A stretch of DNA of 64,000 nt from Fischerella sp. CENA71. Its GTDB lineage: Bacteria > Cyanobacteriota > Cyanobacteriia > Cyanobacteriales > Nostocaceae. The DNA is taken from NCBI GenBank assembly GCA_024239075.1, contig JANBVI010000020.1, forward strand, positions 1-64,000. The letters are read 5' to 3'. The notes under the pieces were generated by a model, which saw only the letters and a program-made list of their open reading frames with translations, had not been told where the DNA came from and did not search any database. The position numbers and the translations under genes are program-made. This document shows, piece by piece, positions 1 through 8,512 of the stretch (position 1 is its first letter; each line of letters begins with the position of its first letter).

Positions 1-113
1 TTAAATATCAATGGATTGAGCTCGATGCTTATTCTAGCTGGCAAACGTTTGTTGAATCTCTGGAAAAAATACTCAGAGAATTTGGACAAAACTATGTAAT
101 TAATTTTGAGTAA
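1..113 (+). CDS. C-terminal end of an unknown protein (partial)
   Basis: The window opens inside a plus-strand reading frame that runs from base 3 to a TAA at 111-113, giving 36 residues (KYQWIELDAYSSW... ending YVINFE). The composition (Trp, Glu and hydrophobic residues in an amphipathic pattern) looks like real coding sequence, but the fragment is too short to assign to a family. The gene starts upstream of the window. It is followed by a 75-base gap before the next gene. Confidence 0.45.
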   Translation, partial: KYQWIELDAYSSWQTFVESLEKILREFGQNYVINFE

Positions 114-188
114 CTACTTAATTTAAAGTAGGACTGTTTCTTTTTATTGATAATTATATATAATTCTTGATAATTATATATATTATTT

Positions 189-1121
189 ATGACAGAAACC
201 TTGTTTCATGCCTATACTCCCCTGATTTTGTGGACAAGTCTAGGGCTATCTATATGTAGATTTTTACCACAATGGCTGCCTCGCTTTTTGGGACGAGGTC
301 TTTACTGGGTTGGTGTACCACTAGAACTGTTTGCGTTGGCTCGTCAAAGTCAGTTGGGTAATTTCAATAATGAAATAGGTTTGCCCTTAATAGCACCAAT
401 AATTACACTTGGGACATTAGTTTTGGGATTGATGCTGGTACTGCTGGTTTTATGGAGATTTAAAGCATACTCACATACTCCTGCCAGTTTTATACTTTCT
501 GCTATCTTGGGAAATACTGGTTTTGTTGGTCTAGGCATCGCCCCCTTCCTAATTAATTCTGAAGCTCTGAGCTGGGCTGTACTTTACAGTGTAACACACA
601 ATGTCATTGGCCCTTACGGTTTAGGGGTTGTGATTGCTAGCTACTTTAGTCAATCCAAACCCTCAACTAGCTGGTGGATGCAACTGCGTGAAGTACTGAC
701 TGTACCTTCTTTATGGGCTTTTATAGTTGGTATGCTCACTCAAAAAGTCCAATTTCCGCAAACAATTGAATCAGGATTGCAAGGATCTATTGGTATCGTC
801 ATTGCTAGTGCTTTCTTGCTGACTGGTATTCGTTTAGCACAATTACAGGGATGGAAAAGTATAAAACCAGCCTTTGTTCCCGCCATCATCAAAGTTTGTA
901 TCATACCTCTATTTGTTGGTTTTGTAACCACATGGTTACTAGGATTGTCAGGTGATCAGCGTTTGGCTATGGTCTTAATGTCTGGAATGCCTTCAGCTTT
1001 TGCTGGTCTAATTTTGGCAGAAGAATATAATCTTGATCGCGATTTAATCGCTAGCAGTATCATTATCTCGACACTGTTGCTACTGTTAATGTTGCCTTTG
1101 TGGATATTGATGTTTGGATGA
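189..1121 (+). CDS. AEC family transporter (auxin efflux carrier / malate permease type)
   Basis: This 310-residue, very hydrophobic protein has about ten predicted membrane spans. They fall in two halves separated by a short polar stretch near residue 160, as in AEC/BASS-fold carriers. The segment GNTGFVGLGIAPFL near residue 107 and the C-terminal GMPSAFAGLILAEEY match conserved positions of bacterial AEC permeases, where broken helices carry the substrate site. Members export or import organic anions across the plasma membrane; the substrate cannot be read from sequence. The ATG at 189 has no clear Shine-Dalgarno sequence and is preceded by an AT-rich direct repeat (about 148-181). The length is normal for the family. 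The gene is monocistronic as far as can be seen. Confidence 0.85.
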   Translation: MTETLFHAYTPLILWTSLGLSICRFLPQWLPRFLGRGLYWVGVPLELFALARQSQLGNFNNEIGLPLIAPIITLGTLVLGLMLVLLVLWRFKAYSHTPASFILSAILGNTGFVGLGIAPFLINSEALSWAVLYSVTHNVIGPYGLGVVIASYFSQSKPSTSWWMQLREVLTVPSLWAFIVGMLTQKVQFPQTIESGLQGSIGIVIASAFLLTGIRLAQLQGWKSIKPAFVPAIIKVCIIPLFVGFVTTWLLGLSGDQRLAMVLMSGMPSAFAGLILAEEYNLDRDLIASSIIISTLLLLLMLPLWILMFG

Positions 1122-1248
1122 GACAAGAGCGATCGCACCCAACAAAAAACTTAGCAATACAAAAATTTAGACTCTATCCGGAATACTGCAACCTAATTTT
1201 GTAGCTCCTTGTATGCACACAATAGCTTTCATCTGAGGAGCATATAAA

Positions 1249-1539
1249 ATGGTAAGTATACCAATAAACGGCGATGATTATATCAAAAATACTAGCAACA
1301 GTGACCTATCTCAAACTTCTATAGAATCTGGCGAATCTCAGAAAATCAAACTCATATACCGTGCTAATATTTTTGAGTTTATTCCTACCTCGGAACGCTC
1401 ATATCGTCAGCCTCGTGCTGTCAACTGGCGATTTCGTACTCCTGGAAAAAATTACGAATTGGCTCCTAGTGATGAATTATTACCTCTACGTAACTACGGT
1501 AAAGCTCGTGCAGTCAACTGGAGATTTAAAATAAGTTAG
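1249..1539 (+). CDS. DUF4278 domain-containing small protein
   Basis: This is a 96-residue protein. Residues 32-46 (KIKLIYRANIFEFIP) followed by RAVNWRF at 56-62 match the pattern of DUF4278 proteins, which are common in cyanobacteria: a KLxYRG-like strand, then a R-x-x-x-W-R motif. RAVNWRF occurs a second time at residues 87-93, so the C-terminal half looks like a partial internal duplication. A good Shine-Dalgarno sequence (GAGGAG) lies 8 bases before the ATG. No signal peptide is visible and function is unknown. It stands alone between divergent and convergent neighbours. Confidence 0.7.
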   Translation: MVSIPINGDDYIKNTSNSDLSQTSIESGESQKIKLIYRANIFEFIPTSERSYRQPRAVNWRFRTPGKNYELAPSDELLPLRNYGKARAVNWRFKIS

Positions 1540-1876
1540 TAGTGTGAACAAAACAGAATATTTATCTGTTGAATACAATCACGGCACAGCTAAAGTATTA
1601 ATTAAATTTGTCAGCTTAAAAATTAACATAATAAACTTACCACAATTATAAGACTCTGTGGTTTTATATTTTAATCAGACTGAATTAAGAGTGCGATCGC
1701 TCTTAGCCAACCATCACTTAAATTGTGCGATCGCATCCAGCTATTTTGTTTATTAAAAGTAATAATAGCGCCTGCCTGCATTTAGGTTAGCGCTACTTTT
1801 TTGTTTAAGTTCAGGGAGAAAATATAGTGAAATGAATTAAGCGAACTCTACTATAAATTGAGTGCAATTTAACTCA
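1540..1876. other. Intergenic stretch with HIP1 sites
   Basis: No gene is seen between the DUF4278 gene and the convergent GlsB-type gene. The stretch contains HIP1-like GCGATCGC sites (near 1693 and 1727). Around 1768 to 1802, GTAATAATAGCGCC and GGTTAGCGCTAC bracket a weak GCGC-centred hairpin followed by a T-run, which could terminate one of the two flanking genes. Confidence 0.4.
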
Positions 1877-2149
1877 TTACACAGCACTACGACGAGTTAA
1901 CAAGTTCCACACCAAAACTGCAATAATTGCACCGATAACCGCTACTACAATACCGGGAATGCTCAGACTTGAGGCTGCTAGGGCAAAGCGTCCTGTCGCG
2001 AAAAATACGCCCAAACTACCACCAACAAATGCACCAATAATTCCTAAAATAATTGTTCCTAAAATACCACCGCCTTGATGACCAGGGTAGATAGCTTTGG
2101 CAATAGCACCAGCGATTAGACCTAAAACAATCCAAGCAAGAATATTCAT
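1877..2149 (-). CDS. GlsB/YeaQ/YmgE family membrane protein
   Basis: This 90-residue membrane protein has three hydrophobic helices. The pattern AWIVLGLIAGAIAKAIYPG, then GGGILGTIILGIIGAFVGG, then a final helix at 66-84 (IVVAVIGAIIAVLVWN), is characteristic of the transglycosylase-associated / GlsB family. Homologues in other bacteria are stress-induced inner-membrane proteins of unknown biochemical role. The gene is transcribed alone on the minus strand from an ATG at 2149. Confidence 0.88.
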   Translation of the reverse strand: MNILAWIVLGLIAGAIAKAIYPGHQGGGILGTIILGIIGAFVGGSLGVFFATGRFALAASSLSIPGIVVAVIGAIIAVLVWNLLTRRSAV

Positions 2150-2331
2150 TGTTCTGTATTTGGTAAACGTTTTTTACTAACAAATACAGATTAACAGTCA
2201 CAACATTGACAACCAATCTACCAACAGTATTAATTATTAATTAGCCAGAAGTAATACTTAAATTCTTAGCATTCCTTTTGATATATGCCTAATTGCAAAT
2301 AGACAATCAATGGCATCAATTTAAAGCTAAC

Positions 2332-2823
2332 TTAATTCACAGCATTACAAATACCATCTATACGCTGCTTTAATAAAGATTTTAAAGCTGTTTCTTGAGC
2401 CTTCAACTTGACGATTGTTGGTTGTTCTTCCACATAAACAAGTCTTTTTTTTGCTAGCTCAATTTGCACTGTTTGTAAATCTGCTAAGATATCCTGCACA
2501 TTAGACATCTTACCACCAGCAGCAACATCCTCTGGTTGGACTTCACCGCGATTGAACTTCCGGCATAATTTTCCTTGTAATTTTGCCTGTTGAATGCTTG
2601 CTTTAGAATCACTTTCCTGTTTAGCAACAGCAAAACCAGCTACATAGCCAGCTATTCCCACAGAAACAACTACTGCTGCTGATCCTACCAGCTGACGTAG
2701 CTTGAGAATCGATCCAGAATTTTGAATAGTTTTCTGTTCAGAATCGTTCTTCATTTCCATAAACTGACTAAACTCATAGCTCAATTCCGGAGACAGAATA
2801 TTTGCCAAGTAAGTTCCAATCAA
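2332..2823 (-). CDS. Membrane-anchored coiled-coil protein of unknown function
   Basis: The protein has up to 163 residues. It has a cytoplasmic N-terminus, one transmembrane helix (SAAVVVSVGIAGYVAGFAVA, about residues 49-68) and an extracytoplasmic helical region. The C-terminal part, RLVYVEEQPTIVKLKAQ..LKSLLKQRI, resembles the coiled-coil segment of polysaccharide co-polymerase (Wzz/GumC-like) proteins, where a similar '(E/T)E-x-P-x-(I/V)-x-x-L' motif recurs, but the rest of that family is absent. The longest frame starts with TTG at 2823 and overlaps the stop of the upstream LD-carboxypeptidase gene by four bases, which suggests translational coupling. ATG codons at 2760 and 2754 are alternative starts. 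The link to cell-envelope work comes only from the neighbour. Confidence 0.6.
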   Translation of the reverse strand: MIGTYLANILSPELSYEFSQFMEMKNDSEQKTIQNSGSILKLRQLVGSAAVVVSVGIAGYVAGFAVAKQESDSKASIQQAKLQGKLCRKFNRGEVQPEDVAAGGKMSNVQDILADLQTVQIELAKKRLVYVEEQPTIVKLKAQETALKSLLKQRIDGICNAVN

Positions 2824-3839
2824 CTCACAGCTGCTTCTAACATCCGCAGTATCCCTGTATTGGCATCTATTTCCACTTCTACACCAACAGGCAAGGTAAA
2901 TTTATCTTTAATATGACCAATCATCGCACCGTACCAAGCTGGAATACCCAAGGGTTGGATGTGATCTTGCAAAACTTGCGCTAACGTCAATGAAGGTTCA
3001 TCGCCGAGACTGCAATCTGTGCATTGTCCAAATATAAAACCAGCAATTTGGCTAATAATACCTGAATTTTTTAACTGAGTCAGCATCCTGTCTACACGGT
3101 AAATATCTTCGTTTAATTCTTCGACAAACAAAATAGTATGTTTCCAAGAGGGCAGATAGGAAGACCCAATCATGGATGATAGTACAGATAAATTACCACC
3201 CACAAGTTTACCCCTCGCCTTTCCTGGAGTAATTATTTGTCGCCGGAGTTGGGTAGTGAGAGTGTTGTTCATCGTCACAGTTTCACCTTGAAAAAGAATA
3301 CGCTTGATGTAATCCACCGTAAATTGACTCCAGGTAGAGATAGCTACGGGACCATGAAAAGTGACAAGTTGAGTCTGGCTGTAAATTGCCAACAACAAAG
3401 AAGTTATATCGCTGTAACCCAAGATAATTTTAGGATGGGAGCGAATTAGAGAATAGTTGATTAACGGTAAGATGCGATCGCAACCTGAACCGCCACGCAT
3501 AGCAACAATAGCTTTGATCGAGTTATCAGCAAACATCTCATTGACATCAGCAGCGCGATCGCTATCTTTACCTGCTAAATAGCCGTAACGGTCTAAAACA
3601 TGCTTGCCTACCTTGACTTTTAATCCCAATGATTTAAAAGTCTGTTTTACCTGTTCAAGGTCTTTCGCCTCAATTATACCAGCAGGGCTAATTAATCCTA
3701 CTGTGTCACCTACTTGTAAACGTTGTGGCTTAAGTACGGATTTTTTATCTTGCTTGGCTTGGGCAGAAAAAGGTTGAATATGGGCGAATAAAGTAGATAT
3801 TACCAGACTTTTGAGGTATTTACGGCGCTTGATCTTCAT
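2820..3839 (-). CDS. LD-carboxypeptidase (peptidase family S66)
   Basis: This 339-residue protein begins with a positively charged N-terminus and a hydrophobic stretch ending SAQAKQ, so it is probably exported. S66 enzymes cleave the terminal D-alanine from muropeptide tetrapeptides (LdcA) or inactivate microcin C (MccF). Motifs that fit are RGGSGCDRILPLINY, the nucleophile serine in ILGYSDITSLL, the glutamate in FVEELNEDIYRVDRML, and the late histidine in GAMIGHIKDKFTLPVG. These give the Ser-Glu-His triad. The length suits the family. The downstream coiled-coil membrane gene overlaps its stop codon. Peptidoglycan recycling or remodelling is the likeliest role; the twin alternative, antibiotic immunity, cannot be excluded. 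Confidence 0.85.
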   Translation of the reverse strand: MKIKRRKYLKSLVISTLFAHIQPFSAQAKQDKKSVLKPQRLQVGDTVGLISPAGIIEAKDLEQVKQTFKSLGLKVKVGKHVLDRYGYLAGKDSDRAADVNEMFADNSIKAIVAMRGGSGCDRILPLINYSLIRSHPKIILGYSDITSLLLAIYSQTQLVTFHGPVAISTWSQFTVDYIKRILFQGETVTMNNTLTTQLRRQIITPGKARGKLVGGNLSVLSSMIGSSYLPSWKHTILFVEELNEDIYRVDRMLTQLKNSGIISQIAGFIFGQCTDCSLGDEPSLTLAQVLQDHIQPLGIPAWYGAMIGHIKDKFTLPVGVEVEIDANTGILRMLEAAVS

Positions 3840-3896
3840 TGAAGGACTATAGTATCATTTAAAACCTGTATCCAATGCTAGGAAAAACGCGAAGGT

Positions 3897-3938
3897 AAAA
3901 GGTAAAAGTAAAAAACCTTCCCATTGCTTTTACCTTTT
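3897..3938. repeat. Inverted repeat built from GGTAAAA heptamers
   Basis: AAAAGGTAAAAG (3897-3908) is an exact inverted copy of CTTTTACCTTTT (3927-3938), with an 18-base loop. The arms are made of the short GGTAAAA unit seen in cyanobacterial short tandem repeats. It lies between two divergent genes, so a terminator role is unlikely. Confidence 0.7.
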
Positions 3939-4063
3939 ATCTTTTACTTTTGTGAGTTGGAAATTCAGCAGGGCGTAGAACGTAAAATCTTCAGGAAATA
4001 ATCGTCGGAAGCAGTACTGGTTCATGGGTACAATACATACACAAATGAATTGGTATTCAAGTC

Positions 4064-4912
4064 TTGCAAAACCAGAAAATTGAATTACCTTATTTTGACC
4101 AACTTTTTGAAGACATTCGCCAAGGAAAAACCGAAGTCATCAAAAGCTTTGGACACCATGTACATTGGGGCTATTGGCAAAATCCTACCACTGCTGATGG
4201 TTCCATAGATGACTTTGCCAACGCTGCCGAAAATTTGACTCGGCGAGTATGTGATGCTGGTGGTGCAAGTGATGGACAAAGAATTTTAGATTGTGGCTGT
4301 GGTTTTGGTGGTACGATCGCTAGCCTAAGCGATCGCTTTACTAACATGCACTTAGTAGGCTTAAATATCGATCCCCGTCAACTTCAAAGAGCCAAAGAAC
4401 TAGTGCAACCCCGCAACAGCAATCACATTGAATTTGTAGAAGGAGATGCTTGTCAGTTACCGTTTGCAGATAACTCGTTTGATTTAGTTTTAGCAGTAGA
4501 GTGTATATTTCATTTTCCTAGTCGCCAAAAGTTTTTTCAAGAAGCATGGCGAGTATTAAAACCAGGAGGAAAACTTGCTTTGTGTGACTTTGTACCCCAA
4601 GAAGCTTTTCTTCCCTTCATGCAATTGGGATCATATTTTATTAAACCTTTTCTGAGTAATTTTTTTGGATATGTTGACAGTAATATCACCCTGACTGCAT
4701 ATCGAAGTTTAGCCCAAACCACGGGATTTACCTCAATTTTAGAAGAAGATATTACCTTGAATACCTTACCAACATATCCATTCTTGCGGCAATTGCAAAG
4801 TACAGGAGAAAACGCACAACCAGACAATTCTACGGTGATGGCTGAATGGGTTAGTCGCTTGCAGTTAATTCGTTATTTAATTCTCTCTTATCAGAAGCAT
4901 GTAGAGTCCTAA
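4064..4912 (+). CDS. Class I SAM-dependent methyltransferase
   Basis: The protein has about 282 residues. Motif I (ILDCGCGFGGT, residues 74-84) binds S-adenosylmethionine; the acidic loop VGLNIDPRQL, motif II/III region FVEGDACQLPFADNSFDLV and post-motif WRVLKPGGKLALCDF complete a Rossmann methyltransferase of the Methyltransf_11/UbiE-like type. The N-terminal HHVHWGYWQNP is typical of small-molecule methyltransferases related to tocopherol and glycine-betaine enzymes. The acceptor is unknown. The predicted start is TTG at 4064, since no ATG or GTG lies in frame between it and the upstream stop region. It is monocistronic. I would not assign a pathway. Confidence 0.82.
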   Translation: MQNQKIELPYFDQLFEDIRQGKTEVIKSFGHHVHWGYWQNPTTADGSIDDFANAAENLTRRVCDAGGASDGQRILDCGCGFGGTIASLSDRFTNMHLVGLNIDPRQLQRAKELVQPRNSNHIEFVEGDACQLPFADNSFDLVLAVECIFHFPSRQKFFQEAWRVLKPGGKLALCDFVPQEAFLPFMQLGSYFIKPFLSNFFGYVDSNITLTAYRSLAQTTGFTSILEEDITLNTLPTYPFLRQLQSTGENAQPDNSTVMAEWVSRLQLIRYLILSYQKHVES

Positions 4913-4923
4913 AGCCCTAATGG

Positions 4924-5241
4924 TTATATTAATAAGGCTGAGGGCGATCGCTTCAGCGTTTTGCCCAAAAAAAGTTTCGCGATCGCACTGTTGCAACTAG
5001 GTAAGGCAAAAGCAGCAAAATAAATTACACCCATAAAGTTGGTAGCACTTTGCTCGTAGTGCGTCGCAATCCCTTGATACTGCTTGAGTTTGGCAAAAAA
5101 GTTTTCAATTAGATGACGATCTGTGTAGAAATCCTGGTCATGGTCACGAGGAATAGTACGGTTAAATCGATAGAAATACTGTTTTTTTTTGAAAACCCCT
5201 TGTCTATTCAAACAAAGATGTGAAATACTAATTTCATTCAA
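4924..5241 (-). pseudogene. IS5-type transposase remnant (C-terminal part)
   Basis: Only the C-terminal portion of a transposase is present. The segment DQDFYTDRHLIENFFAKLKQ followed by GIATHYEQSA and YFAAFAL matches the end of IS5-family DDE transposases, where 'DRHLIEN.FAKLK..R.IATRY' surrounds the catalytic glutamate. The N-terminal half and both terminal inverted repeats are not recognisable, and the first ~40 residues of this frame do not fit. It is a dead insertion-sequence fragment lying just upstream of the sulfatase/FGE pair. Confidence 0.75.
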
Positions 5242-5490
5242 AAATACTATATTTCTACAGATTTACAGTAGATTGTTGTTCAATCTGGTATCTGTTCAAC
5301 AAAGCTAGTTCAGGAATCATCAAACTTGATGAAGTACTGATCACGGAAGTGTAATGTGAGCGAGAACGCTTGCAGTACACAGTTCATAGTTTGTTGCATG
5401 GTTGAATGAGTTCTGTGAATGCAAACTCGTTTCAGCCTAGTTTTGCTATGTCCATCTGTGGTGTTTATAGCTAATGGCAAAACCAAATTT

Positions 5491-6894
5491 ATGACAAATT
5501 TCAATTTTGGCTCGATGAATCGCCGCAAGTTTCTGGGAACTGCGGCAGCTACTGCGTTGACAACTGTTGGCAGCTCAACTTTGATCTCCAAAGCAGTTGC
5601 AGGCGATGATGCTCCATATAAAACCCCAAACATTCTCTTTATCCTGGCAGATGACTTAGGATGGGGTGATTTGAGTATTTATGGCCGTACCGATTATCAG
5701 ACACCAAACCTAGATCGTCTTGCTACACAAGGAGCGCGATTTACCAATGCCTATGCAGCTCAAACGGTTTGCACACCAACACGGGTCGGCTTCCTAACTG
5801 GTCGCTATCCAGCTCGCCTAGAAGTTGGATTACGAGAACCACTTGGTAACATTAGTCAAGTTGGTAGCACCGTGGGACTACCTCCTTCACATCCCACAGT
5901 CGCCTCATTGCTAAAAGCTAGGGGTTATGAAACAGCCTTGGTAGGCAAGTGGCATCTTGGTTATCTGCCCAACTACGGCCCTAACAAAAGTGGGTTTGAC
6001 AAGTTCTTTGGTCACTTTAGTGGGGGAATCGATTATTTCAGTCATAAAGATGGCAGTGGCACTCTTGATTTCTATAATGACGAGCAATTAATTAATGTCC
6101 CTGGCTATACTACTGAACTGTTTACTGACAAGGCGATCGAGTTTATTAAGCAACCCCGGAATCGACCGTTTTACTTGAGCTTGCATTACAACGCGCCTCA
6201 CTGGCCATGGGAAGGGCCTGATGATGAAATATTGAGTACAACGCTCTATAGCAACGGTAACTATACAGCAGGAGGCTCACCTGCGATCTATGCAGCCATG
6301 ATCAAGAGCCTGGATGATGGAATTGGTAAAGTCTTACAAGCGTTAGAAGAAACTGGCCAGGCTGACAACACTTTAGTGATTTTTGTTAGTGATAACGGGG
6401 GTGAACGGTATTCTTTCTTTGGGCCATTTCGGAATCGTAAAGGGAGCTTAAATGAAGGAGGCATTCGTGTCCCAGCAATCATTCGTTGGCCTGGAAAAGT
6501 TGAACCTAATCAAGTTAAAGATCAGCCAACAATCACAATGGATCTGACTGCAACTATCTTGGCAGCAGCTCGTGTGCCACCTGCTCCCGAATATCAATTA
6601 GATGGGGTGAACTTACTTCCGGCGCTGATTGGCAACAAACCACTGGATTCACGCCCCTTATTTTGGCGTTATCGTTCTGGAATCAATATTCAAGGTGCTG
6701 TCCGTCTCGGTAACTGGAAGTACTTGCAGCAAGGTAGTAATCAAGGTCTAAATCAATACCTATACAATTTAGACAGTGACCCAGGTGAACAGAACGATCT
6801 CAAGCAAAGTAACCCTGAAACTTTCCAACATTTACAAAGGCTATTTGATAAATGGCAATTGGAGGTGTTGCCAGTCGCACAATTCCCAGCCTGA
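5491..6894 (+). CDS. Tat-exported cysteine-type sulfatase
   Basis: This type I sulfatase hydrolyses sulfate esters using a formylglycine made from an active-site cysteine. From an ATG at 5491 it has 468 residues; ATG 5515 is the other candidate start, and an open frame continues upstream to 5419. A twin-arginine signal (NRRKFLGTAAATAL) leads to export. NILFILADDLGWGDLSIYG supplies the metal-binding aspartates. CTPTR (cysteine at residue 94 from ATG 5491) followed by LTGRYP is the C-x-P-x-R modification motif. GKWHLGY, APHWPWEGP and FVSDNGGE are the remaining catalytic motifs. The length is normal. The next gene, 76 bases downstream, encodes the activating enzyme. An IS5 remnant lies upstream, suggesting the pair may have been acquired together. 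The substrate (a sulfated polysaccharide or small ester) is unknown. Confidence 0.92.
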   Translation: MTNFNFGSMNRRKFLGTAAATALTTVGSSTLISKAVAGDDAPYKTPNILFILADDLGWGDLSIYGRTDYQTPNLDRLATQGARFTNAYAAQTVCTPTRVGFLTGRYPARLEVGLREPLGNISQVGSTVGLPPSHPTVASLLKARGYETALVGKWHLGYLPNYGPNKSGFDKFFGHFSGGIDYFSHKDGSGTLDFYNDEQLINVPGYTTELFTDKAIEFIKQPRNRPFYLSLHYNAPHWPWEGPDDEILSTTLYSNGNYTAGGSPAIYAAMIKSLDDGIGKVLQALEETGQADNTLVIFVSDNGGERYSFFGPFRNRKGSLNEGGIRVPAIIRWPGKVEPNQVKDQPTITMDLTATILAAARVPPAPEYQLDGVNLLPALIGNKPLDSRPLFWRYRSGINIQGAVRLGNWKYLQQGSNQGLNQYLYNLDSDPGEQNDLKQSNPETFQHLQRLFDKWQLEVLPVAQFPA

Positions 6895-6970
6895 TACTAA
6901 TTTTCAGAATTGACGATGAGGGGGTAAAATTGTCCCCTCTCAACACTACAAGTGAGCGGAGCAATTTTGG

Positions 6971-7978
6971 ATGAAGGCACACCTATCTAAGAAAAACCTA
7001 ACAAAAAGATTAGTTAGTGGGTCTGAAAAGTCTAAATTTCAAGGTAATCTAGGCAGACCACCGCACAAGGGAATGGTCTGGATTCCCGGTGCAACTTTTC
7101 TCATGGGTTCAGATCACCATTATGCGGAGGAAAGACCATCTCATCAAGTAAAAATAGATGGCTTCTGGATAGATCACTCTCCTGTTACAAACCGTCAATT
7201 TCAGCGATTTATAAAGGAAACTGGCTATATTACTATGGCCGAGCGTTCCCCAAAAGCGGAAGATTATCCTGGCGCTCTACCAGAATTACTAGTACCTGGC
7301 TCTCTGGTATTTCAACAACCAAATTTTCCAGTTGAACTCAACCAAGTCAGTTGGTGGGCTTACATTCCTGGTGCTAACTGGCGACATCCAGAAGGACCGG
7401 GTAGTTCCATTAAGGGAAGAGAAAATCATCCCGTCGTCCATATTGCTTGTGAGGATGCAGAAGCCTACGCTGTTTGGGCAGGTAAAACTTTACCAACTGA
7501 AGCTCAATGGGAATTTGCTGCTCGTGGTGGACTGGAAGGAACAGCCTATGCCTGGGGGAATGAACTGATGCCAGGTGGCAGAATGATGGCGAATTTCTGG
7601 CTCGGCGAGTTTCCCTGGCAAAATCTCAAGACTCATCGCCCAGGTACCACGCCAGTAGCTTTATATCCCCCTAATGGCTATGGGCTTTATGACATGATCG
7701 GCAATGTTTGGGAATGGACCGCAAATTGGTATCAAGATCATCATCTTGGTCGCAAGCCAAAATCTTGCTGCATTCTGGATAACCCTAGCGGATGCCGTAA
7801 ACAAGAGAGTATTGACTCTAGAACACCGGAAATTCAAATTCCCCGACGAGTCCTCAAAGGCGGATCGTTTCTTTGTGCTGCCAACTATTGCCGTCGTTAT
7901 CGCCCATCTGCCCGTCACGCAGAAATGATTGATACTTCAGCTTGTCATATTGGTTTTCGTTGTGTTGTGAACGCTTAA
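6971..7978 (+). CDS. Formylglycine-generating enzyme (sulfatase-modifying factor)
   Basis: This 335-residue protein oxidises the C-x-P-x-R cysteine of sulfatases to formylglycine. The FGE fold begins at about residue 34 (GMVWIPGATFLMGSD), continues through PVTNRQFQRFI, LPTEAQWEFAARGG and GYGLYDMIGNVWEWT, and ends with GFRCVV. The two catalytic, copper-binding cysteines of true FGEs are present in GGSFLCAANYCRRYR at C302 and C307. This separates it from the many non-catalytic SUMF1-domain proteins, including the one at 26004-27197. Its position directly after a cysteine-type sulfatase supports a dedicated enzyme/substrate pair, presumably one transcript. There is no obvious signal peptide, so it acts in the cytoplasm before Tat export of the folded sulfatase. 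Confidence 0.94.
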   Translation: MKAHLSKKNLTKRLVSGSEKSKFQGNLGRPPHKGMVWIPGATFLMGSDHHYAEERPSHQVKIDGFWIDHSPVTNRQFQRFIKETGYITMAERSPKAEDYPGALPELLVPGSLVFQQPNFPVELNQVSWWAYIPGANWRHPEGPGSSIKGRENHPVVHIACEDAEAYAVWAGKTLPTEAQWEFAARGGLEGTAYAWGNELMPGGRMMANFWLGEFPWQNLKTHRPGTTPVALYPPNGYGLYDMIGNVWEWTANWYQDHHLGRKPKSCCILDNPSGCRKQESIDSRTPEIQIPRRVLKGGSFLCAANYCRRYRPSARHAEMIDTSACHIGFRCVVNA

Positions 7979-8011
7979 AACACCCAGTGGCATTCTAAAC
8001 CTGACAAGTAA

Positions 8012-8115
8012 GAGCGTTGCTGAATCAAAATATGAATCATGCGATCGCCAGTCCAGTGAGAACAACAGCGATAGGTCACTTGGCTGAATTTAAAATGCAA
8101 TAGTCAGCAACACTC
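8012..8115. repeat. MITE-like element with imperfect terminal inverted repeats
   Basis: GAGCGTTGCTGA (8012-8023) and TCAGCAACACTC (8104-8115) are inverted copies with one mismatch, bounding about 104 bases without coding sequence. This looks like a short non-autonomous insertion element or the ends of a deleted IS. A HIP1 site lies inside. Confidence 0.45.
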
Positions 8116-8185
8116 CAGCAGCAGTTAAAGAGCGATCGCAAGTTTTCAGAATGTGGAATATAACTGAAGCCACAAGGGTTAACAG

Positions 8186-8512
8186 CTAATCGTCATAATC
8201 GTCAGAACGATAGCGAATATGGAAGTTTGGGTAGTCTACTCGATAATCTACTCGATTGCCTGAACGATTTCTCAAACGATATTTATAACGATGCCTTGGG
8301 TAATCTTCTGAACGATACACACGATGATACCTTGGATGATAAACTCGGTAATCATGATCTCTATAGTCAGGGTAATACTCTTGATACTCTTGATAGTATG
8401 GATCGTTGCCATCGTATCGAATCACAATATCAGCTTTAGCGCTTTGCCCAAAAGCTAAAGTTGCAGACGCAGCCAAGAAAGTTGCTAGAACTACTGAAGT
8501 AAAAGGTTTCAT
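8186..8512 (-). CDS. Small secreted Tyr/Arg/Asp-rich protein
   Basis: This 108-residue protein has a clear Sec signal peptide (MKPFTSVVLATFLAASATLA, cleavage likely after SAKA at 24-27). The mature part is almost wholly made of short Tyr-Arg-Asp-Pro-His repeats (for example YRDHDYRVYHPRYHRVYR). The composition suggests an extended, surface- or matrix-associated polypeptide; no enzyme motif is present. The antisense strand also has an open frame, but the signal peptide and the strong ATG context favour this strand. Function unknown. Confidence 0.6.
   Translation of the reverse strand: MKPFTSVVLATFLAASATLAFGQSAKADIVIRYDGNDPYYQEYQEYYPDYRDHDYRVYHPRYHRVYRSEDYPRHRYKYRLRNRSGNRVDYRVDYPNFHIRYRSDDYDD

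Noticed and set aside
8227-8439. Plus-strand frame with Asn/Asp/Leu repeats
   Set aside because: Antisense of the small secreted protein, whose signal peptide and start favour the minus strand.
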